64,000 bases of DNA, from the NCBI GenBank assembly GCA_017480115.1, contig JAFVBH010000064.1, positions 1 through 64,000 on the forward strand. The letters are read 5' to 3'. Below, one piece after another: positions 39,601 to 48,522 of this stretch (positions are counted from its first letter, which is position 1; each line of letters begins with the position of its first letter). This DNA is from Clostridia bacterium (GTDB lineage Bacteria; Bacillota; Clostridia; Oscillospirales; Acutalibacteraceae). The position numbers and the translations under genes were made by a program. The notes below the pieces were generated by a model. It was not told the origin of the DNA and searched no databases. It worked only from the letters and a program-made list of their open reading frames with translations.

Positions 39601-42414
39601 TTATTGCTCTGACGGATATTCTGACTTGCCGGTGATTTTGCGTTTGATGATCTTGCCCATACGTTTGAGCGCATAGGGTCCGACCAGCTTCATCATTTCC
39701 TCCGCCGTATGCATATCGCTGCAGGCGGGCAGATCTCTGGACAGATGGATTGCATCAAATTCGCAGCGCGTGGTGCAAAGACCGCAGCCGACGCACATAT
39801 TGAAGTCCACCGTCGTTGCGCCGCACTTGAGACAGCGGGCAGCTTCCGTCTTGACCTGCGCTTCCGTCAGCGGGAGGCGAAGATCTTTAAATGTTTCTCT
39901 GGGGTTCCCGGGCTTCAGACCGGGCGCCTGACGGCTCGCATTGTCATAGGAGTCGATACGAATATCGTCTTTGTCCAGCTCTATGAAATTGCGCAGGTCG
40001 CGGCCGATGGTCAACGATTGTCCTTCATGGACGAAACGGTTCAGCGAGACCATACCCTCCCGTCCGTCGGCAATGGCGTCGATGGCAAAGCGCGCGCCGC
40101 GGTGAATATCGCCGCCGACAAAGATGTCGGGTTCTGCGGTTTGCAGCGTGATGGGATCGGCTTCCGCAGTCCCGTTGCGACGGAGCTTGACTTTGCTTCC
40201 CTTGAGCAAATCACCCCATTCCGCGCTCTGACCGATCGCCATCAGGACATTCGTGCAGGGGATCGTAATGGTGTCGTTTTCGTCATACTGCGGGGCAAAG
40301 CGATGCTCCGCGTCAAAGACGCTGACACATTTTTTGAACACGATACCGGTAACCTTGCCGTCTGTGACGAGGATCTCTTTGGGACCCCAGCCGTTTTTGA
40401 TCTCGATATTTTCTTCAAGAATTTCTGCGACCTCGTCCTTTGCTGCGGGCATTTCGTCCCGTTGCTCCAAGCAGAGCATTGTGACCTTGCCGTTCGTGCA
40501 TCTGAGCGCTGTTCTCGCCACGTCTGCCGCGACGTTACCGCCGCCGACCACCACGACGTCGCCGTCGAGATGGGAATTTCCGCCGAGATTGACGTCTTTC
40601 AGGAACGCCACGCCGGACCGGACGCCTGCGGCGTCCTCGCCGGGTACGCCGGCAAGACGACCGCCCTGCAAGCCGATGGCGATGAAAAAGCCCTTGTAGC
40701 CCTGTGCGCGCAGCTCGTCAAGGGTAACGTCCTTGCCGACCTCTACGCCGCAGCGAATCTCCGCGCCCATGCTCTCGATCAGGTCGATCTCTTTTTGAAG
40801 CACCTCTTTTTCCAGCCGGAAATTGGGAATGCCGTTCATCAGCATGCCGCCGGGACGCTTTTCTTTTTCAAAAACAGTGACCGGATAGCCTTCGGTGCGC
40901 AGATACCATGCTGCGGACAGACCTGCCGGACCTGCGCCGATCACGGCAATCTTGTAGTTATCCCACTGATCGCCCTCGCCGTTTTCGCTGATGACTTTGA
41001 AATCCTGGGGATTTTCCAGCTCCCACTGGGCAAGGAACTTTTTGATCTCATCGATGGCGACGGGCTTGTCGATCTTGCCGCGGGTGCAGGCGTCCTCACA
41101 ACGCCGGTTGCAGACCGCGCCGCAGACTGCGGGGAACGGGTTATCCTGCCGGATCAGCTTGACCGCTTCCGCGTATCTGCCTTCGCCCGCCATCTTGACG
41201 TAGCCCTGTACGGCAATGTGGGCAGGGCAGGCTGTCTTGCAGGGAGACGTGCCGCTGTCATAGCAGCTGATCTTGTTGTTGTCGCGATAATTTTTATCCC
41301 AGCGATCTTCTCCCCAAACATGATCGTCGGGGAGGTCGTGTACGGGGTACTTGACCTTGGAGCCGTCCTTACGGCAGAGCTTTTGCCCCAGCTTCGCCGC
41401 GCCGGCAGGACAGACCTCGACGCACTTGCCGCAGGCAACGCACTTTTCGGCGTCCACATGGGCGCGATAGGCGCTGCGGGACATGTTGGGCGTGTTGAAC
41501 AGCTGGCTGGTACGCAGACCGTAGCAGCTGCCGGCAGAGCAGTTGCAGATGCCGACAATACGGTTGGGGCCGTCAAGGTTGGTGATCTGGTGGACGTAAC
41601 CCTTGCGCTCGCCGCGTTCGATGATCTCCAACGCTTCCTCTCTGGTGATGTAAACTGCGTCCTTGCCGCTTTCTACGAGAAATTCCGCAATATCGCCGAC
41701 GCCGATGCACATTTTGCCCTCGATGTCGCCCACGCCTTCGCCGCGTACGCGCTGCGCTTTTCGGCAGGCGCAGACCATTTTGCAGAATTTATCGTTCTTA
41801 TTTAACCAGTGGGAAAGATGCTCCACGCTGGCGCTTTCAATTTTCGGATCAATCGCTTTTTCAACGGGAATGACATGCATGCCAATGCCCGCGCCGCCGG
41901 GCGGCACCAGTTTTGCCGCAAGTTCCAGCGGTTCTTGCGGGGCGAGGTTGAACATCGTCGCAACCTCGGGATTCGTATCCGTAAGCGTCGGGTGTTCCAC
42001 CATGTATTCGCCGGAGCCGACCACCCATTTCGGTATCCAGTACTGAATGTGTTGGTCGGCGTTGTCCCTGTTCTGCTCGAGAATACCGATCCACAGAAGA
42101 TGATCTATCATCTTCTGGGTTTCCTCCTCGCTCATGCCGTTGCGTTCGGCAAGCTCCTTCGTGGTGTAACCCACGCGGCGTACCTTGAAGCTGAGCATGA
42201 ACTTGACCTCTTCCTTGGTCAAAAGACGGTCAAGGATCCAGAAGTCCATGTGGTTTTCTTTCATACCGCCGGGCAGTTTTCTGGGAATGGAGTCGGTGAT
42301 CAGTACGGCGAGCTTTTTTACAAGTTTTGCCTTTTCAGGGTCGTCACAATGATGTCCGTCAACCGGATAATCTCTTTCGTTGACATGAATATTCGGATTT
42401 ACTTCTTTTACCAT
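39601..42414 (-). CDS. Large Fe-S flavoprotein oxidoreductase (GltD/NfnB-like core), copy 1
   Basis: A 937-residue multidomain redox protein. In order: a winged-helix-like segment (about 64-115, EEVKFMLSFKV...TTKELAERNGMSEEETQKMIDHL); a cysteine-rich region (C211, C215, C217, C236, C290, C292, C297); a ferredoxin motif CVACGKCVEVCP (325-336). Next comes the GltD-type cluster domain (CKTACPAHIAVQGY and CGAVCNRRCEDAC, 392-443), an FAD fold (VIGAGPAGLSAA, 491-502), an NAD(P) fold (VVGGGNVAADVAR, 622-634), the GGD closing motif near 768, and a C-terminal dicluster (CLKCGA and CVGCGLCTTRCEF, 861-885). The core should move electrons between NAD(P)H and Fe-S partners. Last gene of the leftward operon, 12 bases after the reductase; about 65% similar by eye to copy 2 at 50657. 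Confidence 0.87.
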   Translation of the reverse strand: MVKEVNPNIHVNERDYPVDGHHCDDPEKAKLVKKLAVLITDSIPRKLPGGMKENHMDFWILDRLLTKEEVKFMLSFKVRRVGYTTKELAERNGMSEEETQKMIDHLLWIGILEQNRDNADQHIQYWIPKWVVGSGEYMVEHPTLTDTNPEVATMFNLAPQEPLELAAKLVPPGGAGIGMHVIPVEKAIDPKIESASVEHLSHWLNKNDKFCKMVCACRKAQRVRGEGVGDIEGKMCIGVGDIAEFLVESGKDAVYITREEALEIIERGERKGYVHQITNLDGPNRIVGICNCSAGSCYGLRTSQLFNTPNMSRSAYRAHVDAEKCVACGKCVEVCPAGAAKLGQKLCRKDGSKVKYPVHDLPDDHVWGEDRWDKNYRDNNKISCYDSGTSPCKTACPAHIAVQGYVKMAGEGRYAEAVKLIRQDNPFPAVCGAVCNRRCEDACTRGKIDKPVAIDEIKKFLAQWELENPQDFKVISENGEGDQWDNYKIAVIGAGPAGLSAAWYLRTEGYPVTVFEKEKRPGGMLMNGIPNFRLEKEVLQKEIDLIESMGAEIRCGVEVGKDVTLDELRAQGYKGFFIAIGLQGGRLAGVPGEDAAGVRSGVAFLKDVNLGGNSHLDGDVVVVGGGNVAADVARTALRCTNGKVTMLCLEQRDEMPAAKDEVAEILEENIEIKNGWGPKEILVTDGKVTGIVFKKCVSVFDAEHRFAPQYDENDTITIPCTNVLMAIGQSAEWGDLLKGSKVKLRRNGTAEADPITLQTAEPDIFVGGDIHRGARFAIDAIADGREGMVSLNRFVHEGQSLTIGRDLRNFIELDKDDIRIDSYDNASRQAPGLKPGNPRETFKDLRLPLTEAQVKTEAARCLKCGATTVDFNMCVGCGLCTTRCEFDAIHLSRDLPACSDMHTAEEMMKLVGPYALKRMGKIIKRKITGKSEYPSEQ

Positions 42415-42426
42415 TGGAATCTCCTC

Positions 42427-43611
42427 TTATTCGATCGGAATTTTTATGGTCAGATCGCTTGTGGGATATGCCGCGCAGGCGTGTACGTAGTTGAAATCCT
42501 TGTCTGCGGCGCGTCTGCCGTCATTTTCAGGGCAGACGTAAACGCTGCCGGAGAGGATCTTCGTTCTGCAAAAACCGCATTCGCCGCTGCGGCAGCCGGT
42601 GTCGATCCTGATCCCGGCGCGTTCCAGCGCGACAACGAGACTCTCGGTTGCCTTTGCGGGGATCACGTCCTCGTGAATGCCTCTGCGCACGGTGAGCTTG
42701 AACGTTTGATCCTTGACCTCTGCGGGATAACCGGCAAAAGTTGTAATGTCCTTTGCCTGCCCGAATACCTCAAAGCGGATGCGGCGCAGGGGCGCGTTCA
42801 GCTTTTTCAGCTCCTCGCGCAGGAACATATACATTGCCTGCGGTCCGCAAATAAAGTAGGTTGTATCGTCGGCGGAATATTTTTTGATCAGCTCGGCGGT
42901 CAGGAATCCCTTTTCGCCCTGCCAGTCCGCCTCGTCACCGGAAAGTACATGCACGATATGTACCTTGTCACTCCGGATCGCTTCCAGTTCCTCTTTCATA
43001 ATAATGTCGTCGGAGGAAACGGAGCCGTAAAGAATCGTCAGGTCCATATCCAGCGTGCCGCCCGCGATCTCTTTTGCCATGGACGCAAAGGGCGTAATGC
43101 CCACGCCGCCGGCAAGGGCGACCACATGCTTCGCGTCACGCAGCGGCTCATAATAGAACTGACCGCAGCCGATAAGTCCTTTAAATGTATCGCCGACCTT
43201 GACGGTATCGTTGATATAATCCGCGATAAAGCCGTCGCCTCTGGAGCGGCGCACGGTGATCTCTACAAAACCTTTGTCCAGCCTTGCCTGATACGGTGCG
43301 GAGCTGATGGAGTAAGGACGGGAGATAATGGATTCGCCGATCTGAAAATCAAGGACGATAAACTGTCCCGCATAGAAAAACGGGAGCTTGCCGCCGCTGA
43401 CTTTTTCAAAGCGAATGGTTTTCGCGGTCTTGCTGACGGCGCGAACCTCGGAAACGATCAAGTCCAGTTTGCCGGGGTGCCACTGCTTGACAACCTCCGC
43501 AATGGGATCGACAGTCTCGGGCGTTGCGGACGCCGATTCAAAAGCGTTCAATCTTGCTTTGGTTACACGGGAAGCGCCCGTAACGTCTTTTAAAAAACCT
43601 TTGACTTTCAT
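42427..43611 (-). CDS. NAD(P)H-flavin reductase with C-terminal [2Fe-2S] ferredoxin domain
   Basis: A 394-residue flavin reductase. After a ~45-residue lead, the FAD barrel (RPYSISSAPYQ near 118) and NAD(P) half (LAGGVGITPFASM near 165, FICGPQAMYMF near 255) form a ferredoxin-NADP-reductase core. The C-terminal plant-type ferredoxin domain has CRSGECGFC near 340-350 and a fourth Cys in VYVCPEN. This is the layout of single-protein electron suppliers such as the reductases of oxygenases or Nqr-type enzymes. In this anaerobe it probably feeds the flavoenzymes encoded upstream. It overlaps the preceding gene by four bases (ATGA). Confidence 0.87.
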   Translation of the reverse strand: MKVKGFLKDVTGASRVTKARLNAFESASATPETVDPIAEVVKQWHPGKLDLIVSEVRAVSKTAKTIRFEKVSGGKLPFFYAGQFIVLDFQIGESIISRPYSISSAPYQARLDKGFVEITVRRSRGDGFIADYINDTVKVGDTFKGLIGCGQFYYEPLRDAKHVVALAGGVGITPFASMAKEIAGGTLDMDLTILYGSVSSDDIIMKEELEAIRSDKVHIVHVLSGDEADWQGEKGFLTAELIKKYSADDTTYFICGPQAMYMFLREELKKLNAPLRRIRFEVFGQAKDITTFAGYPAEVKDQTFKLTVRRGIHEDVIPAKATESLVVALERAGIRIDTGCRSGECGFCRTKILSGSVYVCPENDGRRAADKDFNYVHACAAYPTSDLTIKIPIE

Positions 43612-45140
43612 TTTCTCGCCTCCTCTGCAGCCATCGCGTCAAGTACGTTTTTTGCCGCCTTTCTGCCGTTTGTGACCTGCGGTCCCATGCCGTCGCCGGA
43701 GATTGCGTGCGCGCCGGAGAACTCCAGATGTTTGATGATGCTCTCTTCTTCGGCGGTCTGCAATCTGGCGACAATGTGATCTTCCATCGTATGCGCATAG
43801 CCGTAGATGCAGCCGTTCCACGCGTTGGTGTAGCGGGATACGGTCATGGGCGTTTCGATTACGATCTCCAGCACATGGTCGAGCAGATTGGCGCCGAAGT
43901 AATCGGACATATCGTCAATGACTTGCTTTGCCACCCTGTGCTTTACTGCGTCATATTCCTCGGCGGTGACTGTTTTCCAACCGTTGACCTGCGGCAGCAC
44001 TGTCACGGAGAAGGAGCAGGTGCCCTCCGGCGTGCAGGTGGGATTGCCGTAGTTGTGGCATATGCAGGTCAAATAGCGATAGGGTCCCAGACCTGCCAGA
44101 TTATTATACAGAATATCGGTATTCATTGTCTCACCGCGGAAGATGCTGTAATCGTTGATATTCAGCGCCGCTGCGGGTTGGTCGAGAATCATGATAACTG
44201 AGAACGCCGTCAGGCTCATGCGGCGGGCGTTAACCATCTTAATCGCCTTTTGCGGTACTTCGCTTGCCGGCTCGATCATGGAGGTATAAACCTTGTTGGG
44301 GTAGGAGGATGAGATCACATAATCCGCGTAGATCTCGTCGCCCCTCGCGGTACGGACGCCGTAGGCTTTTCCGTCCCTGACAAGGATTTTGTCAACATGC
44401 TGCCGATATTCGATCTGCACACCCATGGCTTCTGCGCGTTCTGCCATTTTCAGACTCATTTCATGGCTGAACTTGCGGGGAATATAGGAGCCGTAACCGA
44501 TGTAATCCGCCATCAGCACAGCAAAGATCGTAAACGGCAGTTCGGAAAAGCCGCTGCCGACGTAGATCCAGTAGGGGGCAAGCAGTTCCTGCGCTTTTTT
44601 CGGCAGATCAAAGGTATCGATGACCTCCTGCGTGCTGTACCCGGCGGTTTTAACAAAGGCTTCATGCTTTACAAGCATTTTCGCCTTGCTCATCGGGTGA
44701 ATCGACAACTCGTTGACGCTGTCGAACACAGTGTGGCAGAGGTTGAGCAGTTTCAGCACCTTCTCATAGGTGCCGGGAACGACTCCGTCCACTTCTTTTG
44801 CAAAACGCTCAAGTCCCGGGTGCAGTGTGACCTCTACACCGGGGAAAGAGGCATGATACGCCTCGGGCACCTTTAACCACTCGATGTCGACGCCCATGTC
44901 GTCGAAGAATTTGCCGACTTTAAGCCGGTTGTCTTTTGCGCCGATGCTCATCATCTCATGCAGCGCCGCCTCGATCTCGATGCCGCCCCGTACAAAGCTG
45001 GAAGCGATACCGCCGGGGAGATTGTGCCGCTCAAGTACCAGCACGTCTTTGCCTTTATCCGCCAGCATTAAAGCGGAGGAAAGGCCGGCAAGCGCGCCGC
45101 CGATGACGATCACATCATAATGATCTTTATAAAATTTCAT
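43608..45140 (-). CDS. Phytoene-desaturase/retinol-saturase-like flavoprotein
   Basis: A 510-residue FAD enzyme of the CrtI/RetSat amine-oxidase-like family. The N-terminal dinucleotide motif VIGGALAGLSSALMLADKGKDVLVLER and the following NLPGGIASSF are typical; the C-terminal SGAHAISGDGMGPQVTNGRKAA closes the FAD site. Relatives desaturate, isomerise or saturate carbon-carbon double bonds in lipophilic polyenes (carotenoids, retinol). No carotenoid genes are present, so a fatty-acyl substrate is likelier given the neighbouring linoleate-isomerase homologue and ACP genes. The start at 45140 has GAGAGGAAAG upstream; an in-frame extension to 45200 has none. It is the second gene of the leftward operon. 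Confidence 0.82.
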   Translation of the reverse strand: MKFYKDHYDVIVIGGALAGLSSALMLADKGKDVLVLERHNLPGGIASSFVRGGIEIEAALHEMMSIGAKDNRLKVGKFFDDMGVDIEWLKVPEAYHASFPGVEVTLHPGLERFAKEVDGVVPGTYEKVLKLLNLCHTVFDSVNELSIHPMSKAKMLVKHEAFVKTAGYSTQEVIDTFDLPKKAQELLAPYWIYVGSGFSELPFTIFAVLMADYIGYGSYIPRKFSHEMSLKMAERAEAMGVQIEYRQHVDKILVRDGKAYGVRTARGDEIYADYVISSSYPNKVYTSMIEPASEVPQKAIKMVNARRMSLTAFSVIMILDQPAAALNINDYSIFRGETMNTDILYNNLAGLGPYRYLTCICHNYGNPTCTPEGTCSFSVTVLPQVNGWKTVTAEEYDAVKHRVAKQVIDDMSDYFGANLLDHVLEIVIETPMTVSRYTNAWNGCIYGYAHTMEDHIVARLQTAEEESIIKHLEFSGAHAISGDGMGPQVTNGRKAAKNVLDAMAAEEARK

Positions 45141-45240
45141 AGATTCTTTCCTCTCAATGCGCCTGCAATGCAGGCACGAAGCTTTCTTGGATTTTCGCAA
45201 AAAAGAGGGGCAAAGCAGTTGCCCCTCTCGGTGTTTTAAA

Positions 45241-46629
45241 TTAGAAGAAACGCTCGACCAACTCGCGGGAATACTCTGCGGTCTCGTCCATATCGCCGAA
45301 GCTCATGACCTCACCGGCATAGTAAGTGTCATACTTACCCTGCATGGCTTCTACTTTCTCGTACCAGCCTGCGGCATAGTCCTCAGAGAAAACATGGGGG
45401 AAGTAATAAACGCTCCATTCATTTACAACGTTGGAAGCGGGGTTCTTCATGGTCTTGAGGTCATTCAGCACCATCTTCTTGCAGACGTCGTAATCGATCT
45501 CGTTTCTGTCCTTATGTTTACGAAGGGCATATGTGGTGATGACCTGATCCTTGGTATCTTTCCAGCGGCGATAGTAAACCATCAAACGACCAAGCTTCTG
45601 CGGTACCATGTTGTCGAATACATAGTAGGAGATCTCCGGGTGATCCTCGGGCTTGGTCTCGCAGGCAAGAACGTCATAGCGCTCGTAGTCGATTTTGGAG
45701 AACAGGGATTTTTCGTCCTCGCGGGCGTCGAAATAATCCACCATGCCGATCTGTCCGTCGTCGCGCTTGTTGGGAATGTACAGCGGCGCGGTGACAATGA
45801 TCTTGTCATACTCCTCGACTTCGCCGTTGACGGTCACGTAGACCTTGCCGTCCTTACGCTCAACCTTTTCAATATGGCTGTTCAGACGGGCGGGATTCTT
45901 CAGATGGTCGTTCAGGCTTTCCCAAATGGACTGGGTGCCGTCCTTCCATGTCCAAAGGTTGATCTTCACGAAGTTCATGCAGGTCTGGAAATCCAGATAT
46001 TTCAGCACGTACGCCGCGGGGATCTCATCAAAATAACCGTAACCGAAAGAAGTGAAGGGTCCAATCCAGATGTCCTGAATCAGCTCAACGCCGTTTAACT
46101 TGCAGAACTCGCTGAACGGCAGCGCAAGATCCTTCAGGTTGGGGTTGACGCCGCTGACCGGCTCACGCTTTGCGCTGGTCTGAGAGAAGCCTTCATAACG
46201 TCCCTCGGAAACGCCGCGGTGTCCGTTGAGGTCATAGCCCTTGTACTTTGTCTCAAGCAGCTCGCCCAACTTCTTGACTTGCTTTTTCATTTTCAGCAGG
46301 CGGGGGATTTTGAGAATGTTCTTCTTCGGCTCAAACGGCTCAATGACGTTGCCTGCCGCGTCTTTGTAGTTACGGTTCAGCTTCGGACCGTCGTGTGTGA
46401 TGCCGCAGAACTCTTCAACGTCATGTACCGCATAGTACGAGGGAACGCCCATGATCGCGCCCATCTCATAGCGTCTGCCGTTGTAGTAAGGCGACCAGCA
46501 TTTGCCGCCGACACGATCCAGTCTTTCAAGAATGGTGTAGTTGGTGTAGCCCTTTTTCTCAAGGTACATACCCGCCGAAAGACCGGCAGGACCGCCGCCT
46601 ACGATGCAGATGCGGATATTTTTGTCCAT
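45241..46629 (-). CDS. Polyunsaturated fatty acid double-bond isomerase-like flavoprotein
   Basis: A 462-residue FAD protein closely resembling the linoleate isomerase PAI of Propionibacterium (Cutibacterium) acnes as I remember it. Shared stretches include GPAGL-AGMYLE, the YTILER-D-VGGKC block, the GRRYEMGAIMGVPSY segment near 52-66, PAAYVLKYLDF near 215, LWTW-DGTQ, the MVYY-RW block near 335, YYFPHV-SEDY-AGWYEKVE-MQG near 415 and YAGE-MSFG near the end. PAI uses FAD as a catalyst, without net redox change, to turn linoleate into trans-10,cis-12 conjugated linoleate. All regions around its fatty-acid channel appear represented. First gene of the leftward operon, with AACTGGAGGATGTATT before the ATG and a strong promoter upstream. 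Confidence 0.87.
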   Translation of the reverse strand: MDKNIRICIVGGGPAGLSAGMYLEKKGYTNYTILERLDRVGGKCWSPYYNGRRYEMGAIMGVPSYYAVHDVEEFCGITHDGPKLNRNYKDAAGNVIEPFEPKKNILKIPRLLKMKKQVKKLGELLETKYKGYDLNGHRGVSEGRYEGFSQTSAKREPVSGVNPNLKDLALPFSEFCKLNGVELIQDIWIGPFTSFGYGYFDEIPAAYVLKYLDFQTCMNFVKINLWTWKDGTQSIWESLNDHLKNPARLNSHIEKVERKDGKVYVTVNGEVEEYDKIIVTAPLYIPNKRDDGQIGMVDYFDAREDEKSLFSKIDYERYDVLACETKPEDHPEISYYVFDNMVPQKLGRLMVYYRRWKDTKDQVITTYALRKHKDRNEIDYDVCKKMVLNDLKTMKNPASNVVNEWSVYYFPHVFSEDYAAGWYEKVEAMQGKYDTYYAGEVMSFGDMDETAEYSRELVERFF

Positions 46630-46684
46630 AATACATCCTCCAGTTACATTGATAGAATTTTTCGCTTTTTTAGTGAAAAGCGTT

Positions 46685-46726
46685 TGAAAACATTTTCATT
46701 ATACTATTGCCCGGGAAAAAAATCAA
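46685..46726 (-). promoter_or_regulatory. Promoter of the fatty-acid isomerase operon with operator palindrome
   Basis: TTGATT (46721-46726) and TATAAT (46698-46703) on the minus strand, spacer 17. The palindrome TGAAAA-CA-TTTTCA (46685-46698) touches the -10 box and covers the start-site region, a typical repressor position. A further 8-bp inverted repeat (AATTATTT/AAATAATT, 46737-46758) lies just upstream. Confidence 0.72.
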
Positions 46727-46862
46727 CTGAAATCGAAATTATTTGTTCCGAAATAATTAATATTCGGTCGAAGCGTACAAGTTCTCGCCGGCTTGGGGCT
46801 GCATACAAGAGGGTTAGATGCGGCTAATTTTTTTGATTTGTCGAATTTCCCGGGGATAAGGC

Positions 46863-46917
46863 TTTATTTTTTGTTTTACTTGTGTTAAAATTAACATATC
46901 TGTAGGTTAAACAGATA
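46863..46917 (+). promoter_or_regulatory. Promoter and inverted repeats before the acyl-activating enzyme gene
   Basis: TTTATT (46863-46868) and TAAAAT (46886-46891) with a 17-base spacer. GTTAA-AA-TTAAC (46884-46895) overlaps the -10. A 7-bp stem TATCTGT/ACAGATA (46897-46917) ends two bases before the GGGAGG ribosome site and could affect translation. Confidence 0.5.
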
Positions 46918-46930
46918 GGGAGGATCGGAA

Positions 46931-48274
46931 ATGCGCTTTGCAAGCTTCGAGGAAATGCTGCGGTATCACGCGGTGCGTACGCCGCAAGCCCCCGCGCTGA
47001 AAGTCGGGCGGGGCGATACGGTGCAGACGGTCAGCTATGCTGCGCTTTGCGCCCTCATAGAGGAAAGAGCTGTTGCGCTGCATGCGACGGGAAAAACCTG
47101 TCTGGGCGTTTTGTGCGACGGAACGCTCGCCTGTGTGATTGAGATTTTTGCCGCGGTTCGCGCGGGGCTGCAGCTTGTTTTATTAAATGAAAATGTCGAT
47201 CCGGCGCAGATCGCGTATACGGATATTGATCTGCTTTGGGGAGATGCGGAGCTTATCGAGGCGCTGGCTCCCGCGCTGACGGGCGGCGTTGCCGACGGTA
47301 AGGGAAAAATATTGTTTTTTACTTCCGGTACAACGGCAAAAACAAAGGCGGTTGTTCTTACGGAACAAAGTCTGTGCGCCAGTGCGTTCAACGGCGGTTC
47401 ACTGCTGCCGCTGGAACAGCGTGATGTGCTGATGTGTATGCTGCCGCTGGATCACGTGTTCGGTTTTGTATGCGCGTTGTTGTGGGGGCTGTCTTGCGGC
47501 GCGTGTGTCGCGCTGGGCAGGGGGCCGCGTCATTATTTTGACGATTGCGCGTTTTTCCGCCCCACCGTGTTGTCCGCGGTGCCGATGCTGCTGGGGTTTC
47601 TGTTGCAAAAACAGCTGCTCAGCGCAAGTCTGCGGCTGGTGCTGATTGGCGCGGGAGACTGTGCCCCGCAGATCCCTGCCGCACTGCGTGCCAAGGGCAT
47701 ACGCGTCAGCTTCGGCTATGGCTTGACGGAAACCTCTTCCGGCGTGGCGCTGTCCCTGGGCGACGATCCCTATGCAATGACGGTTTGCCCTGACGATACG
47801 GTCACGCTTGCGCCGGACGGAGAAATTCTCATAGACAGTCCCACCTGCATGATGACCGGTTATTATAAGGATCCGAAGGCGACATGCGCAGTCCTCAAAG
47901 ACGGGATCCTCTCGACCGGAGATCTCGGCGTGTTCGACGCGAACGGGTTGTTACACGTCACCGGCAGAAAAAAGGAAATTTTGGTGCTGTCCGACGGCAC
48001 AAAGATCTTTTTGCCCGAGTATGAACGGGCGCTTGCCGCGGTATTGCGGGACAGGGATTTTGCGGTGGTCGAAAGCGGCGGGTTCCCCGTACTTGTCCTG
48101 CAGGGGGCGGAAACAGAGCGGGAGGCGTTGACCGCGCAGCTGGAGACAGTGATGAAAACGCTGCCCATCGGCAGACGGCTGAAAGCCATGTATATCGTTC
48201 ATGATCCGCTGCCGAGAACGGCAACGGGAAAAATAAAGCGTTGGGCACTCCAACAGAAAGTGGGAAGGCAATGA
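46931..48274 (+). CDS. AMP-dependent acyl-activating enzyme (acyl-ACP or acyl-CoA ligase)
   Basis: A 447-residue ANL-family adenylating enzyme. Visible core motifs are the P-loop FFTSGTTAKTKAVVLT near 135, the adenine-binding FGYGLTETSSG near 260, the STGDLG segment near 325 with the hinge VTGRKKEI, and the C-terminal catalytic lysine in PRTATGKIKRW. It is shorter than usual (family ~500-550), with a reduced N-terminal half. The next gene, overlapping by four bases, encodes an acyl carrier protein, so I infer that it loads a fatty or other carboxylic acid onto that carrier. First gene of the rightward operon, divergent from the isomerase. Confidence 0.88.
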   Translation: MRFASFEEMLRYHAVRTPQAPALKVGRGDTVQTVSYAALCALIEERAVALHATGKTCLGVLCDGTLACVIEIFAAVRAGLQLVLLNENVDPAQIAYTDIDLLWGDAELIEALAPALTGGVADGKGKILFFTSGTTAKTKAVVLTEQSLCASAFNGGSLLPLEQRDVLMCMLPLDHVFGFVCALLWGLSCGACVALGRGPRHYFDDCAFFRPTVLSAVPMLLGFLLQKQLLSASLRLVLIGAGDCAPQIPAALRAKGIRVSFGYGLTETSSGVALSLGDDPYAMTVCPDDTVTLAPDGEILIDSPTCMMTGYYKDPKATCAVLKDGILSTGDLGVFDANGLLHVTGRKKEILVLSDGTKIFLPEYERALAAVLRDRDFAVVESGGFPVLVLQGAETEREALTAQLETVMKTLPIGRRLKAMYIVHDPLPRTATGKIKRWALQQKVGRQ

Positions 48275-48516
48275 CAAGACAGGAAATTTTCGAGAAAACA
48301 CTTGAAATCGTTCATGAATGCGTGCCGGAGACGGAGGCGCAGACATTGACGGAAGCGACCGTGATCAATACCGATACGGCAATCGATTCCATGGGCTTTA
48401 CGCTCATTATCTGCCGGCTGGAGGCGACCTTTGACGTCAAGATTCCGGATCGGCAGTGGCAAAAGCTGTATACCGTCGGCGATGTGGTTTCCGCGATTGA
48501 AAAGCGACTGAAATAA
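48271..48516 (+). CDS. Acyl carrier protein
   Basis: An 81-residue four-helix carrier. The serine in IDSMGF near residue 38 is the expected phosphopantetheine site; DSMGF replaces the DSL of fatty-acid-synthesis ACP, so this is a specialised carrier rather than AcpP. The later IPDRQWQKLYTVGDVVSAIEKRL is typical of helix III/IV. The ATG overlaps the ligase stop (ATGA), so the two should be made together. Thioesterase follows six bases later. Confidence 0.88.
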   Translation: MTRQEIFEKTLEIVHECVPETEAQTLTEATVINTDTAIDSMGFTLIICRLEATFDVKIPDRQWQKLYTVGDVVSAIEKRLK

Positions 48517-48522
48517 CACAAT

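Noticed and set aside
43608-45140. Carotenoid biosynthesis from the phytoene-desaturase-like gene
   Set aside because: No phytoene synthase, GGPP synthase or cyclase is nearby, and the neighbours point to fatty-acid handling.
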